Assembly: GCA_003565155.1 (NCBI GenBank)
Contig: PXDB01000041.1
Location: 83,233-147,232, forward strand
Length of the DNA stretch: 64,000 nucleotides
Direction: 5' to 3'
DNA from: Nitriliruptoraceae bacterium
GTDB lineage: Bacteria; Actinomycetota; Nitriliruptoria; Nitriliruptorales; Nitriliruptoraceae
The notes under the pieces are model-generated. The model made no database searches, was not told the DNA's origin, and saw only the letters and a program-made list of their open reading frames with translations. Shown in pieces: positions 1 to 7,363 of this stretch. Positions within the stretch are counted from its first letter, which is position 1. The number at the start of each line of letters is the position of its first letter. The translations under genes and the position numbers were made by a program.

Positions 1-1
1 A

Positions 2-694
2 CGCAGCGTCGAGGACCCGCTGCACGACGCCGAGGTCAACGTGCTCGGCACCGTGGCACTGCTCGAAGCGGCCCGCTCCTACGGGCTCCGCAAGGTGGTC
101 TACGCCTCCTCGGTCGGCTCCTACGGCGAACCGAGCCTCGAGGAGCTGCCCATCGACGAGGACTACGACCGACCCGCGGCCTCGCCCTACGGCGCGTCGA
201 AGCGTGTCGCGCTCGACTACCTGGCCACGTACCGCGAGCTGTACGGGCTGGAGTTCACCGCGCTCACCCTCGCCAACGTGTACGGCCCCCACCAGACCAC
301 GAGCGGTGAGGGTGGGGTGGTCGCCACCTTCATCGGTCGCATGCTGGATGGTCAGCCGGTCACGATCTACGGCGATGGGGAGCAGACCCGCGACTTCGTC
401 TTCGTCGACGACGTCGTGCACGCCTTGGTGCTCGCTGCCAGCCGCGGTGACGGGCAACGACTGTTGATCGGGACGGCACAGCGCACCAGCATCAACCAAC
501 TGTTCACCGCGCTGGCTGCGGCGACCGCGTACCCGCACGAACCCCTGCGGGAACCGCCGCGACGTGGCGAGGTACGCCACTCCGCGCTCGATGCGCGACG
601 GGCGGCGGCAGCGCTCGGCTGGAAGCCGTGGACCACCCTCGAGGAGGGGCTCGCCGCCACCCTGCGATGGGCGGCGACGCGCGGCCTACGCTGA
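2..694 (+). CDS. NAD-dependent sugar-nucleotide epimerase/dehydratase, 5' truncated by window edge
   Basis: An extended short-chain dehydrogenase (GalE-like) whose start lies before the window. The open frame runs from base 2, and the first codons read a typical SVxDPxxDAxVNVLGT segment, so the GTG at 41 is internal. The visible part holds the SSVGSYG serine region, the catalytic YGASK (Tyr-x-x-x-Lys), the NVYGP substrate loop and the GDGEQTRDFVFVDDVV segment typical of UDP-glucose 4-epimerase and dTDP-sugar epimerases. The N-terminal GxxGxxG NAD motif lies outside the window. The likely role is interconversion of nucleotide sugars in the cytoplasm for cell-wall or polysaccharide precursors. 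The exact substrate cannot be read from this fragment. Confidence 0.88.
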   Translation, partial: RSVEDPLHDAEVNVLGTVALLEAARSYGLRKVVYASSVGSYGEPSLEELPIDEDYDRPAASPYGASKRVALDYLATYRELYGLEFTALTLANVYGPHQTTSGEGGVVATFIGRMLDGQPVTIYGDGEQTRDFVFVDDVVHALVLAASRGDGQRLLIGTAQRTSINQLFTALAAATAYPHEPLREPPRRGEVRHSALDARRAAAALGWKPWTTLEEGLAATLRWAATRGLR

Positions 695-810
695 CAACCG
701 GCGAACGCTGGTACGACGGTCGGCCACGCTCTGTGAGCGAGGAGGTCTCGGTCGCCACGGGACGCTATGTTGTGTGCACCGAGTGACCGACGTCGTTCGT
801 GGAGGCAGAG

Positions 811-1314
811 ATGTCCTACTCGCGGCACGTAGGCGAACGCCTACGTCAGGTGCGGGTCGACCGGGGTTGGTCGCTCCAGGAAGTGGAGCGTGCGTCGGCC
901 GGTCGTTGGAAGGCCGCGGTGATCGGGTCCTACGAGCGCGGCGACCGCAACATCAGCGCGACCCGCCTGCTGGAACTCGTCGAGTTCTACGGGGTGCGAC
1001 CTGCTGACGTCCTGCCGGGAGAGACGGCACCGCAGCAGGGCTTCGGCACCACGATCGTGCTCGACCTGCGGCGACTCGAGGCGCTCGGGCCCCGCTACGC
1101 CCCCCTGCGGCGCTACCTCGAGACGATCCAGATCCAGCGTGGCGACTTCAACCGACGGGTGCTGTCGGTGCGCAGCGAGGATCTACGGGCGTTGGCGGTC
1201 ATCCATGAGACGACGCCCGAGACCCTCGTGGAGGAGTTGCGCCGCGAGGGCGTGCTGGGTGGTGACTTCGGCAACCTCGAACAGCTCGGCACGTCGGAAC
1301 CGGATCGCCCGTGA
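811..1314 (+). CDS. bldD: BldD-like c-di-GMP-responsive transcriptional regulator
   Basis: A 167-residue XRE-type DNA-binding protein. The N-terminal helix-turn-helix (about residues 5-70) contains the GRWKAAVIGSYERGDR segment characteristic of actinobacterial BldD. The C-terminal domain carries the BldD c-di-GMP signature RGD-X8-RXXD, read here as RGD at 110-112 and RSED at 121-124, the same 11-residue offset as in Streptomyces BldD. In Streptomyces, BldD dimerises around tetrameric c-di-GMP and represses developmental genes. The ATG at 811 is chosen because GGAGG at 801-805 precedes it at good spacing; a GTG at 799 is an unlikely alternative. An HD-GYP phosphodiesterase lies 1.5 kb downstream, which fits a local c-di-GMP circuit. 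Targets in this organism are unknown. Confidence 0.9.
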   Translation: MSYSRHVGERLRQVRVDRGWSLQEVERASAGRWKAAVIGSYERGDRNISATRLLELVEFYGVRPADVLPGETAPQQGFGTTIVLDLRRLEALGPRYAPLRRYLETIQIQRGDFNRRVLSVRSEDLRALAVIHETTPETLVEELRREGVLGGDFGNLEQLGTSEPDRP

Positions 1315-1394
1315 TCCGTGCTGGGAAGACGCTGGGGCGCTGACGGCGCAGCGGGCCCTACGAACCGACCGTGCGGTTGCGCGCGTCGGGTGCG

Positions 1395-2186
1395 TCAGGT
1401 GCCAGGCGAGTCGATCGTGCGGTTGAGCGCGTCGAGGATCGACCGGGCGATGGCATCCGCCGAGGCGTCCCGCACCACCGCGGTGCCGCTGCGGAGCTCC
1501 TCTCCCCGCTCGTCGCGCAACTCGAGGAGGACCAGCGCGATCTCGTGCCCGGCGATGGTGACCAGTGACGCCTCCCGCAGCTCTATCCCGAGGGTGGTGT
1601 CGAGCAGGCTCCGGAAGGCGGCCAGCGTCGCCCGGGCGACCGCAGTGGCGGTGCCCGCGGTGGTCGCCACTCCCTCGGCGGTCCCGTGCGCCTCACGGTC
1701 GGCCAGGCCGAGCGACACCTCGGCCACCAACTGGTTGTCCGCCCGGATCATGCCGACGCGCTGCAATCGGACCCGAGCAGCGGGGCTGGCGACCTGCTGC
1801 TCATCGAGGTGGACGACGCTGATGACACGGTGGTCGATGCTGACACCGCAGCGTGCGAGCAGGACGGTCTGCACGTCGCGCACGGTGGACTTGGCCCCGC
1901 GGTCCACGCTCGTCACGACGTGGAGCTCATCCACCTCACGCGCATAGCCCGGCACCAGGCGTACCGCGAGGACCCCCGGGATGCGGGTGAGCTGCCGCTC
2001 CACTGTCAGGCGCACCTGGTCGTCGTGGAGGTCGGGACGGCTCTCGCTCACGGTCAGGTCGATCTGCGCATCGATCCCTGACGCCGTTGCGTCGGCACCG
2101 CCGGGATGCCGCGACACGTCCACGACTGATGGCTCCTGCTCGACGCCGAGTGCCCGGTTGTGAGCGGAACGTAACAGCGTTGCCAC
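1395..2186 (-). CDS. conserved hypothetical protein
   Basis: A 263-residue protein that I cannot assign to a named family. The best-conserved-looking block is near residues 60-125: a RIPGV segment, a DELHVVTS segment, RGAKSTVRDVQ, and SIDHRVISVVHL, which reads like a small alpha/beta domain. A second half (about 130-260) has an alternating strand-helix pattern without recognisable catalytic motifs. There is no signal peptide or membrane segment, so it is probably cytoplasmic. It converges on bldD and is divergent from the HD-domain genes, with 400 bp of upstream non-coding DNA. The start is a GTG at 2186. Function is unknown. Confidence 0.7.
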   Translation of the reverse strand: MATLLRSAHNRALGVEQEPSVVDVSRHPGGADATASGIDAQIDLTVSESRPDLHDDQVRLTVERQLTRIPGVLAVRLVPGYAREVDELHVVTSVDRGAKSTVRDVQTVLLARCGVSIDHRVISVVHLDEQQVASPAARVRLQRVGMIRADNQLVAEVSLGLADREAHGTAEGVATTAGTATAVARATLAAFRSLLDTTLGIELREASLVTIAGHEIALVLLELRDERGEELRSGTAVVRDASADAIARSILDALNRTIDSPGT

Positions 2187-2586
2187 GACGTGCGCGAGGA
2201 GCGGTGCAGTTGCGGTGACGGACGGCCCGCGTCGATCGGGTCGAGTTTCGTGTGGACGTATCGCAGTGAGTAGCGTAACGTGCGCTCGCAGTCACCAAGG
2301 GGTGTCGGCTGTACGGGACGGGTTCACCCCCCCGCAGCTGGCCAGGACGGTGGCGCGCAAGGGCGACGACTGACAACTGCAGAGCGAGCGATGCGCGGGT
2401 GAGGTCGTCCCGAACGGCCTGCCGGACGCACGGTGCACGACGGTTCACAGGGCCCGGTCCGCCGGGTCCCGTACGTCGCGTGACCACCACCCCTGTGGGG
2501 GTGACGCGGCCATCGAGCGAAGCGGATCCGATCGACGCCCACGAGCGAGGGCGGCGGCGCGGTGACGACTCGATGGAGGTGTGCAC
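2187..2586. other. 400-bp intergenic region between a divergent unknown gene and a small ORF
   Basis: No credible gene on either strand. It must hold the promoters for the leftward gene starting at 2186 and the rightward small ORF at 2587. A GC-rich hairpin, CACCCC / GGGGTG with a 4-nt loop, lies at 2488-2503 in the leader of the small ORF. The region does not match the conserved core of a c-di-GMP-I riboswitch as I know it. Confidence 0.5.
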
Positions 2587-2670
2587 ATGACGAAGAGGGT
2601 TCTCCTCACCATGGCCAGCCTGGCAGCCCTGGTGCTGTCCAGCGGCGCCAGTATCTCCTGGGCCGGCTGA
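2587..2670 (+). CDS. 27-residue hydrophobic peptide ORF upstream of HD-GYP gene
   Basis: A very short ORF (27 codons plus TGA) with an unusually good ribosome-binding site: GGAGGT at 2575-2580, six bases before the ATG. The peptide begins MTKR, continues with a hydrophobic helix of about 15 residues (VLLTMASLAALVLSS), and ends in a short polar tail with SISWAG. It looks like a single membrane segment or bare signal peptide. The downstream gene starts 36-126 bp after the stop, depending on the start used. It may be a real small membrane protein or a leader peptide coupling translation. The strong Shine-Dalgarno sequence and compact frame support translation; function is unknown. Confidence 0.55.
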   Translation: MTKRVLLTMASLAALVLSSGASISWAG

Positions 2671-2796
2671 GGCCCGGTACAGCTCTCGCCGCACGGGGGC
2701 GTCGCGGTGGGAGTGCGCTTCACCCGGCAGTGGCGTGTCGACCGACCTCCCCCGCCCATCGCTCGCTCTCTGCGACAGCGGAAGGTTCACCGGGCC

Positions 2797-4254
2797 ATGA
2801 CGGGTCCGCAGTGGCTCACCATCTACATCGCCAGTACCGCACTGTGCGCGATCCTCGCGGTCGTGTGGGCGGTGCCGCGTGTCGCGCTGTGGCCGTCGCT
2901 GTGCCTCATCGTTGCCGTCTTCGTCGCGGAGCGGTACGCCTCGCTGCTGCGCGAGCAGGTGATGGCGTCCCTGACCAACGTCGTCCTGCTGGTGGCCATC
3001 CTGCTCGGAGGGCCCGAGCTGGCCGTCGTGGGAGCGCTCGGGTCCGTGCCGGCGTTCTTCGTCCGACGGCACGGTCCCCGGAAGGCACGCAACGCCCTGT
3101 TCAACACGTCCCAGTTCGTGATCAGCGCGGCTGCTGCGGGTGCGACCTACGACGCCTCCGGCGCGTTGTTGGGTGGCGCGTTCCCCGATGGGCGGACGCT
3201 GTTGGCGGTCGCGCTCGCAGCGGTCGTCTACAGCCTCACCAACTACTCCCTCGTCGCGGGCGTCGTCGCACTGGCTACCAGCGACGCCTTCTCGGACACG
3301 TTCCGATCGGTGGGGCCCGCCCTCGCGCTGCAGATCCCCTACGTCGGGATCGCGGTACTGACGGTGGTCGTGGTCGAGCGTGCCTCCTGGTGGGGGCTGC
3401 TGCTCATGGCGGTGCCGGTGCTCATCGCCCGGCACGGGCTGCTCGCCTTCCAGGAGCTCGACCAGGCCTACGAACGACTGGTGCGCAGCTTCGTCACGGC
3501 GATCGAGATAAAGGACCACTACACCCGCGGCCACTCCGAGCGGGTGTCCGAGCTGTCGGTGCTCGTCGCTGAGGAGCTCGGTGTCGGGTACGAGGAGCGA
3601 CGGATCACGAAGTACGCCGCCCTGCTCCACGACGTGGGCAAGATCGGCGTGCCCCTGTGCATCATCAACAAGCCGGGTCCCCTCGACGATGCGGAGTTCG
3701 CACGGATGCAGGAGCACCCCACCATCGGTGTGGACATCCTGCACGACATCGACTTCCTGGAGCCGGAGCTCGACATCGTCCGCTACCACCACGAGCGGAT
3801 CGACGGTGGCGGCTACCCCCACGGGGTGGACGGCCAGGACCTCTCCCGGCTGGTGCGCATCGTCACGGCGGTGGACGCCTTCGACGCGATGACCTCCACC
3901 CGCTCGTACCGGCGCGCGCTCGGGATCGACGAGGCCATCGCGGAGCTCGAGCGCTGCTCCGGCACCCAGTTCGCCCCCGAGGTCGTGGCAGCGCTGTGTC
4001 GCACGGTCCGCCGGGTCGGGTGGCAGCCCACGGACGAGTTCGTCTCCGGGGAGCTGCTCGGTGGTGGCGCGATCCCCGACGCGCCACGGGAAGAGGTGCG
4101 CCGCTCCCGGGGCGTCCGGACCCCCGGGACCGGCGCGGACGCCGGGGGCGGGGTCGTGGACACCGCGCCGGTCGATGGCGCCGTTGCACGACGGCGCAAC
4201 GGGCGGTCCGCAGCCCAGGCCGGTCACCGTCGGTCCCCCGAGCAACGACGATGA
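2797..4254 (+). CDS. membrane-anchored HD-GYP domain phosphodiesterase
   Basis: Predicted cyclic-di-GMP phosphodiesterase. The N-terminal 200 residues are strongly hydrophobic with about six membrane segments (a MASE-like sensor), followed by a short helix and the HD-GYP domain. Catalytic motifs are intact: the HD pair at residues 278-279 in LLHDVGKIG, and HHERIDGGGYP with GYP at 339-341. A 90-residue Arg/Pro/Gly-rich tail follows. I prefer the ATG at 2797, which begins just before the first membrane helix; GTG codons at 2707 and 2713 would add an Arg-rich extension of about 30 residues. The stop overlaps the next gene's start by 4 bp (ATGA), so the two are translationally coupled. The activity is inferred from family motifs. 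Confidence 0.86.
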   Translation: MTGPQWLTIYIASTALCAILAVVWAVPRVALWPSLCLIVAVFVAERYASLLREQVMASLTNVVLLVAILLGGPELAVVGALGSVPAFFVRRHGPRKARNALFNTSQFVISAAAAGATYDASGALLGGAFPDGRTLLAVALAAVVYSLTNYSLVAGVVALATSDAFSDTFRSVGPALALQIPYVGIAVLTVVVVERASWWGLLLMAVPVLIARHGLLAFQELDQAYERLVRSFVTAIEIKDHYTRGHSERVSELSVLVAEELGVGYEERRITKYAALLHDVGKIGVPLCIINKPGPLDDAEFARMQEHPTIGVDILHDIDFLEPELDIVRYHHERIDGGGYPHGVDGQDLSRLVRIVTAVDAFDAMTSTRSYRRALGIDEAIAELERCSGTQFAPEVVAALCRTVRRVGWQPTDEFVSGELLGGGAIPDAPREEVRRSRGVRTPGTGADAGGGVVDTAPVDGAVARRRNGRSAAQAGHRRSPEQRR

Positions 4255-5465
4255 GGGGGCTGGCGCCGTGGCTGCTCCGTGGCATCGTCCTGCTGGTGGC
4301 AGGCCTGCTGGGCACCCTGTGGTGGCTGCTGTCCGTCGAAGACGTCCTGGCGCTGCGGTTGCGCCTCGTCGATCTCCTGCTGTTCCTGGTCGCGGCGACG
4401 GTGATGGAGCGACTCCCCATCCGGTTGGCTGACGGTCGTGCCGTGCCGACCTCCCTGGCGGTCATCGGCGCGGCGGTCCTGCTCGGCGCGTCGCCGTGGG
4501 TGGTCACCGCCATCGCCGCCACGGCCTACGTCCTGGCATGCCTGATCGGCGGTGAGCAGCTCACGCCTCGGCTGGTCCTGGGGCGCGCGGTCGGGGCCTG
4601 GGCGCTCAGCGGCGCAGCGGCGGTGGGCGCCGCGCTCGGCCCGATGACCTTCAGCGGCGGCGTCGACGTGGGGGCCCCGGCAGCACTGCACCTCGGTGCA
4701 GCCGTGGCCGTCGGTGTCGGCGTGCTCGTGGGGCTGCCGGCCGCGGAGTCGCTCTCCCGCAGCGACGCCGGCGTGCGGTTCCTGTGGCGCCGGGTCCGCG
4801 AGGAGATCCACCGCAACCGCCTCGTTGCGGCGTCGGTCGCGGCGACGGCGGGTCTGGGGGCACTGGTCCACCCGGTGCTCGGCGCCTGGACGCTCCCGAC
4901 GATGCTGCTGCCCCTGGCGGCCGCGCGTGCCGGCCTCGATCGCCTCGGTCAGGGACAACGCGCCTACGACCAGACCATCCGGGCGATGTCCCGGCTGCCG
5001 GAGCAACTCGGTAGCGTGCCGGCCGGTCACGGCGTGCGTGTGGCGCAGCTGGCGCGGGCGGTGGCGATGGAGCTCGGCCTGGACGCCGCCACCGTGGCGC
5101 ACACCGTGCGGGCCGCCCACCTGCACGAGCTCGGCCGTATCAAGCTCGAGCGGGAGGTCCCCGCGCCCCGACAGGACCTGGCGGTCGCCGGCGGCGAGGT
5201 CCTGCGCGAGGTCGGCGACCTCGACGAGGTCGCCGCGATCGTGGAGGCCCAGGCGCAGGTCAACGAGCTGCCCCGGGACGGAGCGGGCCTGCCGGCCAGG
5301 ATCGTGGTCGCCTGCTGTGAGCTGGACAGCTTCGCGCCCACGTCGGACGCGCCGGGACAGCGGGACGAGGTGATCCTGCGCCTGCTGCGCGGCATCGGCG
5401 ACATCGAGGTGGTCGCCGCCCTCGCACGGATCGTCGACCCGGCTGCCGAGCGACAGCTCGCCTGA
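4251..5465 (+). CDS. membrane protein with degenerate HD-GYP-like domain
   Basis: A 404-residue paralogue-like partner of the preceding HD-GYP protein. Five or six N-terminal membrane segments fill roughly residues 5-225. They are followed by a cytosolic domain with HD-superfamily layout: HGVRVAQLARAVAMELGL matches the first helix, and AAHLHELGRI matches the LLHDVGKI motif. The metal-binding HD pair is HE (residues 292-293), and the downstream HHExxDGxGYP block is absent. The domain is therefore probably catalytically inactive and may regulate or heterodimerise with the upstream enzyme. The ATG at 4251 overlaps the upstream stop in ATGA. The proposed regulatory role is inference. Confidence 0.78.
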   Translation: MRGLAPWLLRGIVLLVAGLLGTLWWLLSVEDVLALRLRLVDLLLFLVAATVMERLPIRLADGRAVPTSLAVIGAAVLLGASPWVVTAIAATAYVLACLIGGEQLTPRLVLGRAVGAWALSGAAAVGAALGPMTFSGGVDVGAPAALHLGAAVAVGVGVLVGLPAAESLSRSDAGVRFLWRRVREEIHRNRLVAASVAATAGLGALVHPVLGAWTLPTMLLPLAAARAGLDRLGQGQRAYDQTIRAMSRLPEQLGSVPAGHGVRVAQLARAVAMELGLDAATVAHTVRAAHLHELGRIKLEREVPAPRQDLAVAGGEVLREVGDLDEVAAIVEAQAQVNELPRDGAGLPARIVVACCELDSFAPTSDAPGQRDEVILRLLRGIGDIEVVAALARIVDPAAERQLA

Positions 5466-5527
5466 GTCGCGGTCGTCAGCCGCGGCGATCGTCGACCGGT
5501 GGTGGCCACCGCACCTTCGCGGTCGGA

Positions 5528-5551
5528 GGGCGCCGGATGCGGACGGCGCCC
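5528..5551. terminator. hairpin between convergent genes
   Basis: A perfect 8-bp inverted repeat, GGGCGCCG (5528-5535) and CGGCGCCC (5544-5551), with an 8-nt loop. It lies between the rightward HD-domain gene and the leftward DUF5317 gene. There is no T-rich tail, as is common in high-GC actinobacteria, so its terminator role is tentative. Confidence 0.45.
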
Positions 5552-5555
5552 GGCG

Positions 5556-6131
5556 TCACCCCTCCAAGGAGGGCTGCCGTGCGCCGTCACCGTCGCTGGT
5601 CGGCGGGGTTGCGGTCATGACCGCGTGGGTCACCGGGAGGAGACCGACCGCCAGCACCAGATCACCGACCGACAGGATCGACCGCAGCCACGGCACGGGG
5701 ATGATGTCGGCGAGCCACGGCAGGTGGGTATCGGCGGTCATCAGGGTGTGTTTGCCGGGCGCCACCGCCGCGCCGTCGATGCCGAGCGCGGCGATGGCGG
5801 CCGGATCGACCGGCATCGCACGGTTCGCCGCCATGACGACGGCGTTCAGCAGCAGGCCGGTGGCGACCAGCCGGGTGCCCGGCAGGGCACGGTTACGGAC
5901 CAGGAAGGCCACCACCAGGAGCTGACTGCACAGCAGGAGGACCCACCCCGACAGCCCGGCGTCGGGCAGCAGCTGACGGCCCGCCGCGACGTCCACCGCA
6001 ACCTGGATCGCGACGCCGGCGAACAGCAGCCAGGCGGCCGTCAGGCGGACGTGTGCCACGTTGCGGAGTCGTCCTCCCCGCAGCCACGACACGCTGACGG
6101 CGAGGGCCAGCACGGCGAGGGTGAAGGGCAT
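5556..6131 (-). CDS. DUF5317 family membrane protein
   Basis: A 191-residue integral membrane protein matching the DUF5317 pattern: a hydrophobic start leading into a WLRGGRLRNVAHVRLTAAWLL block, several further membrane helices, and a conserved VVMAANRAMPVDP segment. Function is unknown for the family. The ATG at 6131 is preceded by TGGAG at suitable spacing, and the protein begins directly with its first membrane helix. Longer in-frame starts up to 6302 would add a proline/arginine-rich stretch overlapping the promoter of the divergent enoyl-CoA hydratase, so I reject them. Confidence 0.75.
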   Translation of the reverse strand: MPFTLAVLALAVSVSWLRGGRLRNVAHVRLTAAWLLFAGVAIQVAVDVAAGRQLLPDAGLSGWVLLLCSQLLVVAFLVRNRALPGTRLVATGLLLNAVVMAANRAMPVDPAAIAALGIDGAAVAPGKHTLMTADTHLPWLADIIPVPWLRSILSVGDLVLAVGLLPVTHAVMTATPPTSDGDGARQPSLEG

Positions 6132-6238
6132 GGGGACTCCACTGGATGTCACGGCAGTCTTGCACGCCCGGAGTCGGCCCACCGGGCGGTACCCGCGTAG
6201 GGTGCGGGTCGAGAGCTCCGGAGGAGGGGAGGGAGCGC

Positions 6239-7015
6239 ATGAGCGTCGGTGTCCGGCAGGTGGGTGCGGTCGCCACCGTGACGATCGAGCGACCCGAGGC
6301 ACGCAACGCCCTCGACGCGGCGACCCTCGACGGGCTGATCGACGCCTTCACGGCAGCGGACGCCGATCGGGACGTACGGGTGCTCGTCCTCACGGGTGCG
6401 GGGGAGAAGGCGTTCTGCGCCGGTGCGGATCTGCGCTCAGGGCTGACCTCCGACCCTTCCGCGGTGGAGGGCCACGAGCAGCGTGGCCTGCTCCGCCGGC
6501 TGTTCGCCACGACCGAGTCCCTGTCGACCCCACTGATCGGTCGCATCAACGGGCACGCGCTGGCGGGTGGGCTCGGCGTCGCCCTTGCCTGCGACCTCCT
6601 GGTGGCGGTGGACGAGGCCACCTTCGGCACCCCGGAGGTGCACGTGGGGCTGTGGCCCCACATCATCTCCGCCCTGCTGGTCCAGCACCTGGGGCCGAAG
6701 CGGGCGCTCGAGTGGATGATGACGGGGCGTCGCTACCCGGCGTTGGAGGCCGAACGGCTCGGTCTGGTCAACCGGGTCGTGCCCCGCGACCAGCTGGATG
6801 CGGCCGTGGCCGACCTCGCCGCCGAGCTCGTCCGGGGCGCGCCGTTGGCGCTGGCCTTGGGACGGCGCAGCTTCCTCGAGGCCCGCAGCATGGAGCCGAC
6901 GGCCGCGATGGCCTACCTCCACGGGATGCTGGATCTGCAGGTCCAGACCGAGGACGCCGCGGAGGGCATCGCCGCCTTCCTCGAACGCCGCGACCCGGTG
7001 TGGCAGGGTCGCTAG
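6239..7015 (+). CDS. enoyl-CoA hydratase/isomerase family protein
   Basis: A 258-residue crotonase-fold enzyme of normal length. Visible family blocks are the N-terminal ERPEARNALD segment, the oxyanion-hole strand GEKAFCAGADL, and the NGHALAGGLGVALACDLLVA block that builds the second half of the oxyanion hole. A FGTPEVHVGLWP segment carries a Glu at the position used for catalysis in hydratases. It likely acts on acyl-CoA thioesters in fatty-acid or branched-chain degradation; the exact substrate is not deducible. The ATG at 6239 follows a purine-rich GGAGGAGGGGAGGGA tract. The next gene starts 10 bp after the stop. Confidence 0.88.
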   Translation: MSVGVRQVGAVATVTIERPEARNALDAATLDGLIDAFTAADADRDVRVLVLTGAGEKAFCAGADLRSGLTSDPSAVEGHEQRGLLRRLFATTESLSTPLIGRINGHALAGGLGVALACDLLVAVDEATFGTPEVHVGLWPHIISALLVQHLGPKRALEWMMTGRRYPALEAERLGLVNRVVPRDQLDAAVADLAAELVRGAPLALALGRRSFLEARSMEPTAAMAYLHGMLDLQVQTEDAAEGIAAFLERRDPVWQGR

Positions 7016-7025
7016 GCTCGCGGGC

Positions 7026-7361
7026 GTGAGCAGTTCATCGCGCGGAGGCCCGAAGCGCCAGGGTCAGGGACGTCGCCAGGGTCAGACCGGTGGCGGGAAG
7101 CAGCGTGCATCGCGCGCCACCAGCCCGGCGGACGAGCTCAAGCAGCCGCTGGAGAAGGTGCTCGCGCGCCTGCCGGAGACCCAGCGCCGCGTGCTCGAGC
7201 TGCGGATGGGATTGACAGACGGGCACCCCCACGACCTCGCGGACACCGCCCGTGCCCTCGGGCTGTCGCTGAGCGAGACCCGCGACATCGAACGCCGCGC
7301 CTTCGAACACATCCGCGAGGCGGTGCCGCTGCAGCAGCTGCAGCGCTTCCTCCAGGGCTGA
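7026..7361 (+). CDS. small protein with stand-alone sigma-70 region 4 helix-turn-helix
   Basis: A 111-residue protein with a basic, glycine-rich N-terminus (about 35 residues) followed by a region resembling sigma-70 region 4: LPETQRRVLELRMGLTDG, then ARALGLSLSETRDIERRAFEHIRE, as in RpoD-type factors. Regions 2 and 3 are absent, so it cannot be a complete sigma factor. Candidate roles are a sigma-like regulator, anti-sigma mimic or -35-contacting transcription factor. The GTG at 7026 lies just after the enoyl-CoA hydratase, and pdtaS begins 2 bp after the stop, so it probably belongs to the kinase operon. Confidence 0.65.
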   Translation: MSSSSRGGPKRQGQGRRQGQTGGGKQRASRATSPADELKQPLEKVLARLPETQRRVLELRMGLTDGHPHDLADTARALGLSLSETRDIERRAFEHIREAVPLQQLQRFLQG

Positions 7362-7363
7362 AC

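Noticed and set aside
2399..2586. Possible c-di-GMP riboswitch upstream of the HD-GYP gene
   Set aside because: I could not find the conserved GEMM core or its paired elements; only a simple hairpin is present.
1936..4245. Long minus-strand open frames opposite the HD-domain genes and many other genes
   Set aside because: High-GC codon bias leaves the antisense frames open; these translations have low-complexity Arg/Pro/Gly composition and no family motifs.
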